Assembly: GCF_900107965.1 (NCBI RefSeq)
Contig: NZ_FNVU01000011.1
Coordinates: 232,023-296,022, forward strand
DNA length: 64,000 nucleotides
Direction: 5' to 3'
From: Actinacidiphila yanglinensis
GTDB lineage: Bacteria; Actinomycetota; Actinomycetes; Streptomycetales; Streptomycetaceae
The notes under the pieces are model-generated. The model was not told the origin of the DNA. It was given only the letters and a program-made list of their open reading frames with translations, and did no database searches. This document shows, one piece after another, positions 53,142 through 62,243 of this stretch; within the stretch, counting starts at the first letter, position 1, and each line of letters starts with the position of its first letter. The position numbers and the translations under genes were made by a program.

Positions 53142-54168
53142 TCGTCGTCCAGGCGCCGACGTGCACCCGGTCGCCCTCGGCGAGGGGGACCGGCAGGTAG
53201 GGGCGGATGGAATCCTCGGCGAGGTTCACGGTGGTGCCGTTGGTGGAGTCCTGGTCGACCACCGACCAGGAACCGTCGGGCTGCTGGACCAGCACCGCGT
53301 GATGATGTGAGACGCCCGGGTCCTCCGGCGAGCGGGACAGGTCGATGTCGGGCGCCTCGCCGGTGCTGTGCCGGCGGCGGCCGATGGTGACCTGGTGCCC
53401 GGTGAGCGGGAGTTGGACCTCGGGGGAGTAGGCCGGGAAGTACAACTGCTCGGCGTCCGGCCCGCTGCGGGCCATCATCGCGGTGAAGTAGGCCCGGTCG
53501 GCGGTGACCACGGCCACCCACGCCGGGGCCATACCCGACGAGGCCGACGGCGGCGCCTGCTGCCCGGCCGGGTCGGTGACCGCCGCGCCCGGTCCGCCGG
53601 ATGCGGCTGAACCGCCCGCTCCGGTCTGTCCGTTCGGTCCGCTCGATCCGTTCGGCCGGCTCGGCCCGCTCCCCGCGGGGTCGTTCGGCGCGACGGTCAC
53701 CGGGCCGCTCGGTACGGACACCGCACCGGACGGCGGGTCGAGCACGAAGTCGCCCGAGCCCGAGGTGATGGTGACCGACCCGTCCGGCACCGCCTCGGCG
53801 GGCCGGTTCACCTGCGAGGGCCGCGAGCGCTGCGACTCGTACCGCTGATAGGGCGGGAAGTCCGGGGTGATCGGCGGCACCACGGTCGCCGCGTGGGTAC
53901 GGAAGTTGTAGCGGCACTGCTCGCAGAACAGCGCCGCGCCCTCCCGCGGCGTCTGGCAGGTCGGGCACAACTCCCCGCCGCCCGCCGCCGGTTCGCCCCC
54001 GAAACTGGGTGGCGACGGCGAGGACGGCGGCGGCGAGACCGGTGAGGCCGAGGACGACGACGCGGAGGACGCCGGCCGCGACCCGGCGGCCGGTGCCGTC
54101 ATCAGCAGGCCGCAGACCTCGCACCATTCGGTGGCAGTGTTCTGGTGGCCGTTGGCACAGATCGGCAT
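53122..54168 (-). CDS. FHA-domain protein with N-terminal zinc ribbons
   Basis: A 348-residue phospho-threonine reader. Two CxxC zinc ribbons start the protein (CANG...WCEVCG; CPTCQ...FCEQCRYNF). A long Ser/Pro/Gly linker follows, then a C-terminal FHA domain with VTIGRRR, VSHHHAVL and DSTNGTTVN, the conserved Gly-Arg, Ser-x-x-His and Asn-Gly. The ETTS-type phosphorylation site of mycobacterial GarA is not seen. Last gene of the leftward kinase cluster, 67 bp beyond the VWA gene. It probably docks phosphorylated partners of the linked kinase. Confidence 0.9.
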   Translation of the reverse strand: MPICANGHQNTATEWCEVCGLLMTAPAAGSRPASSASSSSASPVSPPPSSPSPPSFGGEPAAGGGELCPTCQTPREGAALFCEQCRYNFRTHAATVVPPITPDFPPYQRYESQRSRPSQVNRPAEAVPDGSVTITSGSGDFVLDPPSGAVSVPSGPVTVAPNDPAGSGPSRPNGSSGPNGQTGAGGSAASGGPGAAVTDPAGQQAPPSASSGMAPAWVAVVTADRAYFTAMMARSGPDAEQLYFPAYSPEVQLPLTGHQVTIGRRRHSTGEAPDIDLSRSPEDPGVSHHHAVLVQQPDGSWSVVDQDSTNGTTVNLAEDSIRPYLPVPLAEGDRVHVGAWTTITLHRA

Positions 54169-54235
54169 GGCGTCGGCTCCCCCTCCGCCCGGTTCGGGTG
54201 GCTCCCAAGGTCGTGTGCGAGCACTTCGTACCCGA

Positions 54236-55561
54236 CTACTTTTTCACGCGTACGGTCTTCGTCGACCGTGTCTCCAAGGTCATCTCGTCGGCGTCGGCGA
54301 CCTTGGGCTTCAGACGCACAGTACCGTTCGCCGCGTCCACCACGTCCACCACCTTGGCCAGGAGCTTGGCGGTGTCCTCGTTGCCCGAGGCGCTGGCCAG
54401 CTGTACCGCGCGGCCCAGCTTGGCGGTCGCGGAGTCCAGATCACCGGACTTGCGGGCCTCCAGCCCCTGCTGGATGGCCTGCGCCAGCTCGGCCTGCCCG
54501 GTGTAGTGGGCGACTTGGGGGCTGATCCGGGTGGAGGCGGCCATGTCGTCCGTCCACACCGCCCGGACCAGCGCCTGGGTCAGCACCTGCGAGGTGCCGT
54601 CCGGTTCCGGCAGTACCAGCGACACCCGGGCTGCCAGCATCTCCTGCCCGACGACGGCCGGCGGCACTTTCACGCAGACGTGGTAGTCGCGGGACTCGTC
54701 GCCCCACGACCCGGTCGGGTAGTCGCCGACCCGCGGGCCCGCCTCGGTCCGCCGCGCGGTCAGGTCCTCCACGGTCGGCGCGACCTGCTTCACGAACGCG
54801 ATCTCGACGTTCTGCGGGGCCCACACCCGCAGCGCCACGTCCGCGACTTCCTTACCCATCGCGTTCTCCATCATCGCCTGGAAGTCGGCGGCCAGGCCGG
54901 CCGGGTCGGCGACGATGTCGACGGAGCCGAGCAGCGCGGAGGCGATCCCGGTCAGCTCCTTGACCTCCCAGTCCGTGCCGACCCCGCGCGCGTCGCAGGT
55001 GAAGCGGCCGGAGCAGGCGTCCAGGGCGCTTTGCAGGTCCTCCGGCTTCTCGTGCTCGTTGCGGCCGTCGGTGAGCAGGATGCCGTGCCGTATGGCCACG
55101 TCGGAGGCGGAGAGCAGCCGGTCGGCGAGCCGCAGCCAGGTGCCGATCGCGGTGCCGCCGCTCGCGGTGAGCTTGCGCAGCGCCTGCTTGGCCTGCGCGC
55201 GGGTGGCCGGATCGGCCACCGCCAGGCCGCCGTTGGCCGGATAGACCTCGCGGGCCTGGTGGGTGCCGGCCACCACGGCGAACGACACCCCGTCGCGGAG
55301 CGCGTCGATGGCGACCGCGGTGGCCTCCCGCGCGTTGCGCATCTTCGTCGGCGGGTACTCCATCGAGCCGGAGCAGTCGACCATGATGACCACGCCGGCC
55401 GCCGCCGGGTTGCCCGGCAGCGGACGGCCGCCGGAGGTGCCGCCGCCGGTCGAGGTCACCGTGACGATCGCGTTGACCTCGCGACCGCCCTCGGGCAGGT
55501 ACTCGTTCTGGTACACGTCGACCGAGAACTGCGGCACGTTCGACTTCGAAAGACTAGGCAT
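54236..55561 (-). CDS. VWA-domain protein of the kinase cluster
   Basis: A 441-residue protein. A von Willebrand A domain spans residues about 50-220, with MIDAS residues DCSGSME, the Thr in GGTAIGTWL, and the Asp in LLTDGRNE. The rest is a beta-rich region (EVADVALRVWAPQNVEIAFV) and a helical tail with QAIQQGLEARKSGDLDSATA, TPR-like. No signal peptide. VWA proteins bind partners through a metal ion. ATG 55561 has AGGAAG upstream. It lies between the phosphatase and FHA genes in the cluster and is likely a scaffold. Confidence 0.88.
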   Translation of the reverse strand: MPSLSKSNVPQFSVDVYQNEYLPEGGREVNAIVTVTSTGGGTSGGRPLPGNPAAAGVVIMVDCSGSMEYPPTKMRNAREATAVAIDALRDGVSFAVVAGTHQAREVYPANGGLAVADPATRAQAKQALRKLTASGGTAIGTWLRLADRLLSASDVAIRHGILLTDGRNEHEKPEDLQSALDACSGRFTCDARGVGTDWEVKELTGIASALLGSVDIVADPAGLAADFQAMMENAMGKEVADVALRVWAPQNVEIAFVKQVAPTVEDLTARRTEAGPRVGDYPTGSWGDESRDYHVCVKVPPAVVGQEMLAARVSLVLPEPDGTSQVLTQALVRAVWTDDMAASTRISPQVAHYTGQAELAQAIQQGLEARKSGDLDSATAKLGRAVQLASASGNEDTAKLLAKVVDVVDAANGTVRLKPKVADADEMTLETRSTKTVRVKK

Positions 55562-55629
55562 CGCTTCCTGTGCTCCTTCACGCCTTTGCTCGTCCGCCCC
55601 CCTGCCGTGCGCATGCGCGCCGGCGAGAG

Positions 55630-57006
55630 CTAGGCGGGTGGGAATCCTGCCCCTGCGACGCCCGTCGGGAACGGGAGCACCGCGACCGTTACGTTGTCGT
55701 GGCCGCCGCCGTCGAGCGCCACACCCAGCAGCGCCCGCGCGCTCGCCAGCGGCCTGGTACGGGCGTCGGCCGGTACCGCCTCGGCCATCTCGGCGGCCGA
55801 CTCGGCGTAGTTCCACAGCCCGTCGGTGCACACCACGATCACCCCGGGCCCCTCCGGCTGGAAGGCCGCGACGTGCGGGTCGGCCTCCACCGCGTCCGCG
55901 CCCAGCCAGCCGGTGATCGCGTGCGCCCGCTCATCGGCGTACGCCTCCGCCTCCGACATCAGCCCGGCCGAGACCATCCGTGCCGCCCACGAGTCGTCCT
56001 CGGTGAGGCGGGCGGCCGGGGTGCCGCGGTCGTCCGGGATCCAGTACGCGCGGCTGTCGCCGATCCACCCGACGGTGAAGACCGGGCCGGTGACGACCGC
56101 ACTGACGTAGGTGCAGGCGGGGGAGTTGTGGTGGGCGGCCGGCGGCTCGGGCGACTCCTCGGCGGCCAGCGCGCCCACCGCGTCGAAGGCGGCGAGCAGC
56201 GCGCCGCGCATCGCCTCGTCCGGCGCGGTGCCCTGCTCCAGGGCGGCGAGCAGCGACTCGCGGCCAGTGGCGGCCGCCGCCGCGGAGGCGTCGTCGGGGC
56301 GATGCGCGGTGGACACGCCGTCGCACACCACCGCGGCCACGGCGGCGCTGCCGTCCGGCAGCGCGGCGCTGCCCAGCGTGAAGGCGTCCTCGTTGCGGTG
56401 GTGCCGCAGGCCGCGGTCGCTGACCGCCGCCACGCCCTCCAACTCCTTCTCCTGATGGTCGCGTTGACGCGGCTGGGCGTGCCCGCAGTGCTCGCAGTAG
56501 CCGTCGTCGTCCACGCCGCCGAGGCCGCAGGCCACGCACACCGGGCCGGCGGAGGCGGGCACGGGGGCGCTGCCCGGCGCGGTCCCGGCGGCCGGCGCCC
56601 CGACCCGCTCCGGTGCGTCCGGCCCGTCCGGCCCGTCCGGGTCGGACAGCCGGGCGGAGAAGCCGAGCGGGAGGGTCTCGTCGGAGGAGCCGGCACGCGG
56701 CGGAGCCAGCAGGAAGGCGCCGGTGGCCTGGGGGTCGGCGCCGTTCACCGCCTGACCGGGCGGTGCCTGCTCGGCGGCCCCAGCGGCCGTGCCCGCGGCC
56801 CGCGACTCCGCGCCCTGCGGCTCCGCCCCCTGCGGCTCCGCGGCGTCCGGTTCCTGACCGGCCGGCTCGGGGTCGGGCGGCGCGTTCAGGTCGCGGCCGC
56901 AGCGCCCGCAGAACCGGTCGTCGGGGGCCTGGGGTTCGGAGCAGCCCGGGCAGATCGTCGGGCGGGCCGTGGGCGCGGAGGGCGCCGACTCGGGCAGTGG
57001 TGGCAT
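55630..57006 (-). CDS. PP2C-family Ser/Thr phosphatase with zinc ribbons
   Basis: A 458-residue phosphatase. Two CxxC ribbons at the N-terminal side (CPGCSE...FCGRCG and CVACG...YCEHCG) flank a Pro/Gly/Ala linker. The PP2C (PPM) domain follows, with metal ligands in SDRGLRHHRNEDAF, VVCDGVST, VGWIGDSRAY, VVCTDGLWNY and GGHDNVTVAVL. It should reverse the kinase encoded just upstream. Start ATG 57006, 4 bases after the kinase stop, so the two are co-translated or tightly co-transcribed. The ribosome site is weak, supporting coupling. Confidence 0.92.
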   Translation of the reverse strand: MPPLPESAPSAPTARPTICPGCSEPQAPDDRFCGRCGRDLNAPPDPEPAGQEPDAAEPQGAEPQGAESRAAGTAAGAAEQAPPGQAVNGADPQATGAFLLAPPRAGSSDETLPLGFSARLSDPDGPDGPDAPERVGAPAAGTAPGSAPVPASAGPVCVACGLGGVDDDGYCEHCGHAQPRQRDHQEKELEGVAAVSDRGLRHHRNEDAFTLGSAALPDGSAAVAAVVCDGVSTAHRPDDASAAAAATGRESLLAALEQGTAPDEAMRGALLAAFDAVGALAAEESPEPPAAHHNSPACTYVSAVVTGPVFTVGWIGDSRAYWIPDDRGTPAARLTEDDSWAARMVSAGLMSEAEAYADERAHAITGWLGADAVEADPHVAAFQPEGPGVIVVCTDGLWNYAESAAEMAEAVPADARTRPLASARALLGVALDGGGHDNVTVAVLPFPTGVAGAGFPPA

Positions 57007-57010
57007 CGGT

Positions 57011-59701
57011 TTACACCCAGGTCCTGGGGCGGAAGCGGTTGGCCCGCTCCACCAGTTCGATCCTCGTACCGCCCTGGCGGGCCAGCCGGGCGAGCACCCG
57101 GTAGGACCGCTCAAGGCCGAACCGCAGTCCGCGCTCGTCCAGTTCGGCGCCGAGCACGGGCCCGGCCGGTGCGGTGCCCGCGCCGATCCGGCCGGCCAGC
57201 ACCCAGTCGAGCGCGCTGCCGTACACCTCCGTGGCGAGTTGCTCGCGGCGGTCGTGGTCCAGGCCCTGCCGCTGGAGGTCCTCCACCTGGCGGGCCGCCG
57301 CGTGCAGGTCGGGCAGCAGGGAGTCCTGCGGTGCCCGGTCGCGCAGCCGGGCGCGTATCGCGGCGACCCGGGCGGCCGTGTAGTGGATCGACGACTCCGG
57401 CACCGACTCCAGGGCCCGCACCGAGCCGATCCGGTCGCCGGACTTCAGCAGCACCCGGGCCAGCCCGAAGGCCGCGCTGACGTAGCTGTGGTCGGTGGTC
57501 CACACCAGGCGGTAGTACTCGGCGGCGTTGTCGAGCTGGCCGAGCACCTCCGCGCAGATGCCCAGTGCGAGCTTCGGCGCGGGCTCGCCGGGGAAGGCGT
57601 CGTAGACCGCGTCGAAGCTGAGGGCGGCCGTCGCGTGGTCGGCGGTGCACAGCCCGACCAGGCCGCGGTGCCAGACCACCCGCCAGTCGGCGGCACTGTC
57701 CTCGCCGGAGTCGTCCAGCGTGCGCAGCACCTCGCGGGCGCCCGCGGCGTCGTCCAGCTCCAGCAGGGCCCGCAGTTCGCGCAGCCGCCGCTCCACGGAG
57801 TCCACCGGTGCGGACCGGAGCGCGGCCACCATCTCGCCGGGTGCGGCGGCCGCGATCCCGGCCAGGAAACCCGCGTTGGGGTCGGCCGGGTCGACGTGCG
57901 GCACGGGCAGGGCCAGGACCGCCGCGGTGGCGTCCAGCCGGGACACGATCGGGCGGCCCGGACCCCAGCCGGTGCCCGCTCCGGCCGCGCCCGTGACCGA
58001 GGGGACGCCCGCCACCGCACCCGTCGCGGGCCCGAACGCCCCGGCCGGGGTGGCCTGTTGCGGCTGCCCGGGCAGGGCGGGGGCGGGGCTTCCCACGGGC
58101 GGGAGCGGGACCGCGCCCTTGTCGCGTCTGGTGCGGCGCCGGCCCTCCGCCGGGCGCACCGCGCCCAGATGCGAGGCGTCACCGGTCATCGGCCGCACCA
58201 ACGCCGTGTCGACCACGCGCAGTTCGGGTCCGAACAGGGTGGACAGGGCCGGCCGGGGCGTGCCCGACTCCAGGGCGACGACCTCGCGCAGCACCCCGAG
58301 CAGCTGGTCGGACATCTCCTCGGCGGACGAGAACCGCTTCTGCGGGTCGGGGTCGGTGGCGCGGACCAGCAGCCGGTAGAACGACTCGTAGCGCCGGAAC
58401 ACCTCGATCTTGTCCGGGTCGGGCAGGCTGTCCACGAAGACGTTGGTGTAGCCCTGGAAGTCGAAGGTCAGCACCGCCAGGGTGCGCGCGACGGTGTACA
58501 GGTCGGAGGCGACCGAGGGCCCGACCTCCGCGACTTCGGGCGCCTGGTAGCCGACCGTGCCGTAGATCGCCGACTCGATGTCGTCCATCCGGCGTACCGC
58601 GCCCATGTCGATGAGCTCGAGCCGGTCCCCGGTCTGGATGGCGTTGTCCACCTTGAAGTCGCAGTAGAGCAGGTTGCGGCTGTGCAGGTGGCCGAGCGCG
58701 TCGAGCGTCTCGATGGCGAACGCGATGGCCTGCGCGACCGGCAGCGGCTCGCGCTTGCCGTCCGGGGTGCGGCGCTCGTTGGCGATCTCTTTGAGCGACT
58801 TGCCGCCGACGTAGGCCATCACGATGTAGCCGTCGAGGGTGCCGGTGCGCTGGTCCAGGTGCTCGACGAAGTTGTAGATCCGCACGATGTTGGGGTGCTC
58901 GATCTCGGCGAGGAAGCGCCGCTCGGAGACCGCGGCGGCCAGCGCGTCCTCGTCGCCGGTGTCCAGCAGGCCCTTGAGCACCACCCAGCGGTCGGCGACC
59001 GCGCGGTCCACGGCGAGGTAGATCCAGCCGAGCCCGCCGTGCGCGAGGCAGCCCTTCACCAGGTACTGGCCGTGCACGATGTCGCCGGCGCGCAGTTTGG
59101 GCGTGAAGGAGTACGGGTGCCCGCACTTGGTGCAGTAGCCCTCGGTACGCCCCGGCCGCCCCTCGCGGCTGCGGCCCACGGGCGCCCCGCAGTCGCCCTT
59201 GCTGCAGAAGCGCTTGCGCTCGGGCACCTCCGGGTTCACCAGCACCGCGGCGCCCGGGTCGGGCCGCGGCACCGCCGGTACGGAGACCAGGCCCGCACCG
59301 AGTTTGCTGCGGGTGGGGCCGCTGCCGGTGCCACGGGTGCTGCGCACCGACACCGAGCGGCCGGTGGAGTTGCCGGCCAGCGACTTGGACAGCCGGCCGG
59401 AGACCGAACGGCGGGACGCCTGCGAGGTGGAGGACCGGGACGAGCGGGAGGAGCCGGCCGAGGAACTGCCCTGCAAGGACCGCCCGGACTCCGCGCCGGA
59501 GCGCGCACCGGGCACGGCCGGGGGACCGGCGACGGCCGGCCCCGCGCCGCCGCTGCCCGCGGGTCTTCCGGAGCCGGACGCCACGGCCGGAGCCGCGGGT
59601 GCGGCGGCCAGCGGCGCCAGACCGCAGGTGGCGCAGTACAGCTCGCCGCCGCCCATGTCCTCCAAAGTCCCGCCGCAGCCGGGTCGCTGGCACTTGCTCA
59701 C
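57011..59701 (-). CDS. pknG: PknG-type serine/threonine protein kinase
   Basis: An 896-residue soluble kinase. Residues 1-27 form a zinc ribbon (CQRPGCG...CATCG); residues 165-195 form a rubredoxin-like pair (FCSKGDCG, GYCTKCG) as in M. tuberculosis PknG. Kinase domain about 205-480: Lys243 (VVLKG), Asp348 in LLYCDFKVDN, Asp365 in LIDMGAVR (DMG instead of DFG), then GTVGYQAPEV. The C-terminal half is TPR-like (GLVGLCTADHATAALSFDAV). PknG regulates glutamate metabolism through FHA proteins. Its neighbours glnX/glnH and PP2C complete a signalling module. Confidence 0.94.
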   Translation of the reverse strand: MSKCQRPGCGGTLEDMGGGELYCATCGLAPLAAAPAAPAVASGSGRPAGSGGAGPAVAGPPAVPGARSGAESGRSLQGSSSAGSSRSSRSSTSQASRRSVSGRLSKSLAGNSTGRSVSVRSTRGTGSGPTRSKLGAGLVSVPAVPRPDPGAAVLVNPEVPERKRFCSKGDCGAPVGRSREGRPGRTEGYCTKCGHPYSFTPKLRAGDIVHGQYLVKGCLAHGGLGWIYLAVDRAVADRWVVLKGLLDTGDEDALAAAVSERRFLAEIEHPNIVRIYNFVEHLDQRTGTLDGYIVMAYVGGKSLKEIANERRTPDGKREPLPVAQAIAFAIETLDALGHLHSRNLLYCDFKVDNAIQTGDRLELIDMGAVRRMDDIESAIYGTVGYQAPEVAEVGPSVASDLYTVARTLAVLTFDFQGYTNVFVDSLPDPDKIEVFRRYESFYRLLVRATDPDPQKRFSSAEEMSDQLLGVLREVVALESGTPRPALSTLFGPELRVVDTALVRPMTGDASHLGAVRPAEGRRRTRRDKGAVPLPPVGSPAPALPGQPQQATPAGAFGPATGAVAGVPSVTGAAGAGTGWGPGRPIVSRLDATAAVLALPVPHVDPADPNAGFLAGIAAAAPGEMVAALRSAPVDSVERRLRELRALLELDDAAGAREVLRTLDDSGEDSAADWRVVWHRGLVGLCTADHATAALSFDAVYDAFPGEPAPKLALGICAEVLGQLDNAAEYYRLVWTTDHSYVSAAFGLARVLLKSGDRIGSVRALESVPESSIHYTAARVAAIRARLRDRAPQDSLLPDLHAAARQVEDLQRQGLDHDRREQLATEVYGSALDWVLAGRIGAGTAPAGPVLGAELDERGLRFGLERSYRVLARLARQGGTRIELVERANRFRPRTWV

Positions 59702-59798
59702 GGTCTCCCCCTCAGCCTTCCCTGTCCCTGCCGACGCTTCGTTGCCGTTGCCGTTGCAGTCGCTGCTGCCGTTGCCCGTCGTCCGGGCCCGCCCGTGC

Positions 59799-61091
59799 TC
59801 ATCCGGGCCCCGTGCGGTCAGTGGGCGTGCGCGGGCCGGTGCCCAGTTCCGCGACCGCCTGCTGGTAGCGGCGTACGGTCCGGTCGGCCGCGCCCAGGTC
59901 GCAGGGCGCGCTCCACAGCAGCCGCCGCGCCTGGTCGTACCGCTCGATCAGCAGCGGGTCCTCGGCCATCCCCAGCCGGGCCACCTTCGCCCGGTACGCG
60001 TCCAGCCGGCCGCGCAGTTCGGCGCGCACCGCCAGCGGCGCGGTGACCGCGGTCAGCGACTCCCTGGCCCGCAGCAGCTCGTCGTCGGCGTGCCCCTCCA
60101 GGCTGTCCAGCAGCGGGGACAGCCGGTGCCACTGCGCGGTCCTGGCGAACTCCTCAGCCGCGCCCAGCTGTTCGTGCAGCGCGGCGGCCGGGCCGCTGAC
60201 CGCGGGCACGTCGGAGGCGAGGATCTTCGACAGCACCTCGACACGGGCGCTGCGCGCCTCGGTGAGGGTGCGGTCGGCGCGCGACATCACGTCGCGCAGC
60301 CGCGCGAGCCGGTGTTCGGCGTCGTCGCGTACGTGCAGCACCGCCTCGACCTCGCGGCGGATCTCCTCCAGCCGGCGCCCCGCGCTGTCGTAGCCGGTGG
60401 TGTCGGGGCGGCCGGGCGCCGGACGCGGGGTCCAGAATGCCAGCGGGTCGGACACCGTACGAGCCCGGAGCTGAGTCAACTCGGCCACCAGGGAAGCCAG
60501 TTCGTCGCCCGCCGGGTGCTCGCCCGGGCGGACGCCGACCGAGTGCGCCAGCGAGCGGACGCGCTGCGTCTCGGCCGCCAGCAGATCGATCCTGGCCGGC
60601 AGCGCGGACCACACCGAGTCGGCGGCGGCCACCGTCTCCATGGCCTGGTCGTACCAGGTGTTCATCCGCCGGACCAGCTCGTCCAGGCTCAACTGCTCGC
60701 TGGCAACTGCCGGTCCGGTCAGCGAGCGCTCGTGGTCCGGCACCGTGCCGCCCAGCACGGTGATGCCGTCGCCGCGCAACAGCTCAGTGAGCCGGGCGAG
60801 TTCGGTCTGGGTCGGCCAGCGGTGGCGGGCTCGCAGCTCGCGGGCGGCACCGAGCGCGTCGGTGTACGCCTCGAAGTGCGCCCACAGCGCGGTGACCGCC
60901 GCGTCGGTGCGCGCCCACCGCTCCTTGGTCACGCCGGTCAGCTCGGCGCCCTCGAGCAGCCTGCGGCCGGAGTGGTCCTGGAGGGCCAGCAGGGAGGTCT
61001 CGACCGCCTCGTGCTCGGCGGCGAGCCGTTCCAGCGCAAGGTCGACGTCCTCCCGGCCCATCACCGGTCCGGATGCTCCCGCGACCGCCAT
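59799..61091 (-). CDS. alpha-helical protein of the pknG cluster
   Basis: A 430-residue cytoplasmic protein of unknown function. Nearly the whole length is predicted helical, with heptad-like stretches (RRLEEIRREVEAVLHVRDDAEHR-type, broken here) and many Arg/Glu/Leu/Ala. No catalytic motif, signal peptide or membrane segment was seen. Start ATG 61091, with AGAGGG upstream; GTG 61094 is an alternative. Located between glnH and pknG and on the same strand, it is likely a scaffold or regulator in the kinase pathway (inference from position). Confidence 0.8.
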   Translation of the reverse strand: MAVAGASGPVMGREDVDLALERLAAEHEAVETSLLALQDHSGRRLLEGAELTGVTKERWARTDAAVTALWAHFEAYTDALGAARELRARHRWPTQTELARLTELLRGDGITVLGGTVPDHERSLTGPAVASEQLSLDELVRRMNTWYDQAMETVAAADSVWSALPARIDLLAAETQRVRSLAHSVGVRPGEHPAGDELASLVAELTQLRARTVSDPLAFWTPRPAPGRPDTTGYDSAGRRLEEIRREVEAVLHVRDDAEHRLARLRDVMSRADRTLTEARSARVEVLSKILASDVPAVSGPAAALHEQLGAAEEFARTAQWHRLSPLLDSLEGHADDELLRARESLTAVTAPLAVRAELRGRLDAYRAKVARLGMAEDPLLIERYDQARRLLWSAPCDLGAADRTVRRYQQAVAELGTGPRTPTDRTGPG

Positions 61092-61172
61092 CACACCCTC
61101 TTCCCGTAGGCCGTGCCCGCCGTGTGCGTCATGCCCGCCGTGCGCGTCGCGTGCGTCGCAACACCCCGTCCC

Positions 61173-62243
61173 CTATTTGTACGTCGGCTGCGGCGGTCCT
61201 GTGACATCCGGCAGGTCCTTGGCCAGCCACGTGCGGTACGCCTGCATCCACGCGCTGTTGACGCCGCCCGCCTCGTACGACGCCAGCACCTGGTTGACGC
61301 GGCGCACCAGGTCCTGGTCGCCCAGGTTCATGGCGACACCGTACGGCTCCTTGGTGACCGGCTTCCCCACCAGGTGCTCCGCCGGGTCCTGCGCGGCCTG
61401 CCCGGCGGCGAGCGCGTTGTCGGTGAACACGGCGTCGACCTGGCCGAGTTGGAGCAGCACCAGGCAGTCGAGCTGGTTGTCGACGGTGGTGATCCTGGCG
61501 CCGTGCGAGCCCTCCTGCAACTTCGCGTAGCCGGTGGAACCGCTGGCGGTGCACACCCGCTTGCCGTCCAGGCTGTCGTCGAAGCCGGTGATCGGCGAGT
61601 CCTTCGGGGCGAGCAGCTGCTGGCCCGCCTCGAAGTAGGCGGTGGAGAACGCCACGTCCTTGATCCGGTCGCAGTTGATCGTCATGGTGCGCACCACCAT
61701 GTCGACCTTGTGCTGCTGGACGTCCTCTATGCGCTTGGCGGTCGGCACCGTCAGGTACTGCACCTTGCTCTCGCTGCCCAGGATGTTCTGCGCGATGGCC
61801 TTGACGATGTCGATGTCGAAGCCGTCGATGGCACCGGTCGCCGGGTCGCGGAAGCCCCACAGGTAACTGTTCTGGTCCACGCCGACGATCAGCCGGCCGC
61901 GCTTCTTGATCCGTTCCACCGCCGCGCCGTCCGTGCTGCCCGAGGACGGCGACAGGCTCGCCTCGGGGTCGGTGCAGCTGCCGGAGTCGGTCGCGGCGGC
62001 GTACCGCGAGTGCGCCACCGGCCCGCCGGCCGGTGCCGGTGCCGGGGCACCCCTCAACCGCCCCACGTCCAGCTGCCCCGCGCCCAGCGGGCTCAGCGCC
62101 GCCGCGACGGTCAGCGCGCACGCCGCCGCCATCGTCGCCACGCCGCCCCATCCGCGTGTTCTCCGGGTCACCCGCGTCCTCCCTGCTATCCGCCCGTCCT
62201 GGTCCCGCGCCGTGCCGCCGGTGTCCGGCCGCACCGCGCTCAC
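61173..62243 (-). CDS. glnH: GlnH-like amino-acid-binding protein (SBP family 3)
   Basis: A 356-residue solute-binding protein. The N-terminus has an Arg-rich cytoplasmic piece and one hydrophobic segment (VATMAAACALTVAAALSP) acting as anchor or signal; no lipobox. The binding domain reads GRLIVGVDQNSYLWGFRDP, IDGFDIDIVKAIAQ, VPTAKRIEDVQQHKVDMVV, VFTDNALAAGQ and EPYGVAMN, the glutamate/glutamine/aspartate type. GTG 62243 overlaps the glnX stop (GTGA). No permease or ATPase is adjacent, so it is a sensor partner and not a transporter part, as in mycobacteria. Confidence 0.92.
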   Translation of the reverse strand: MSAVRPDTGGTARDQDGRIAGRTRVTRRTRGWGGVATMAAACALTVAAALSPLGAGQLDVGRLRGAPAPAPAGGPVAHSRYAAATDSGSCTDPEASLSPSSGSTDGAAVERIKKRGRLIVGVDQNSYLWGFRDPATGAIDGFDIDIVKAIAQNILGSESKVQYLTVPTAKRIEDVQQHKVDMVVRTMTINCDRIKDVAFSTAYFEAGQQLLAPKDSPITGFDDSLDGKRVCTASGSTGYAKLQEGSHGARITTVDNQLDCLVLLQLGQVDAVFTDNALAAGQAAQDPAEHLVGKPVTKEPYGVAMNLGDQDLVRRVNQVLASYEAGGVNSAWMQAYRTWLAKDLPDVTGPPQPTYK

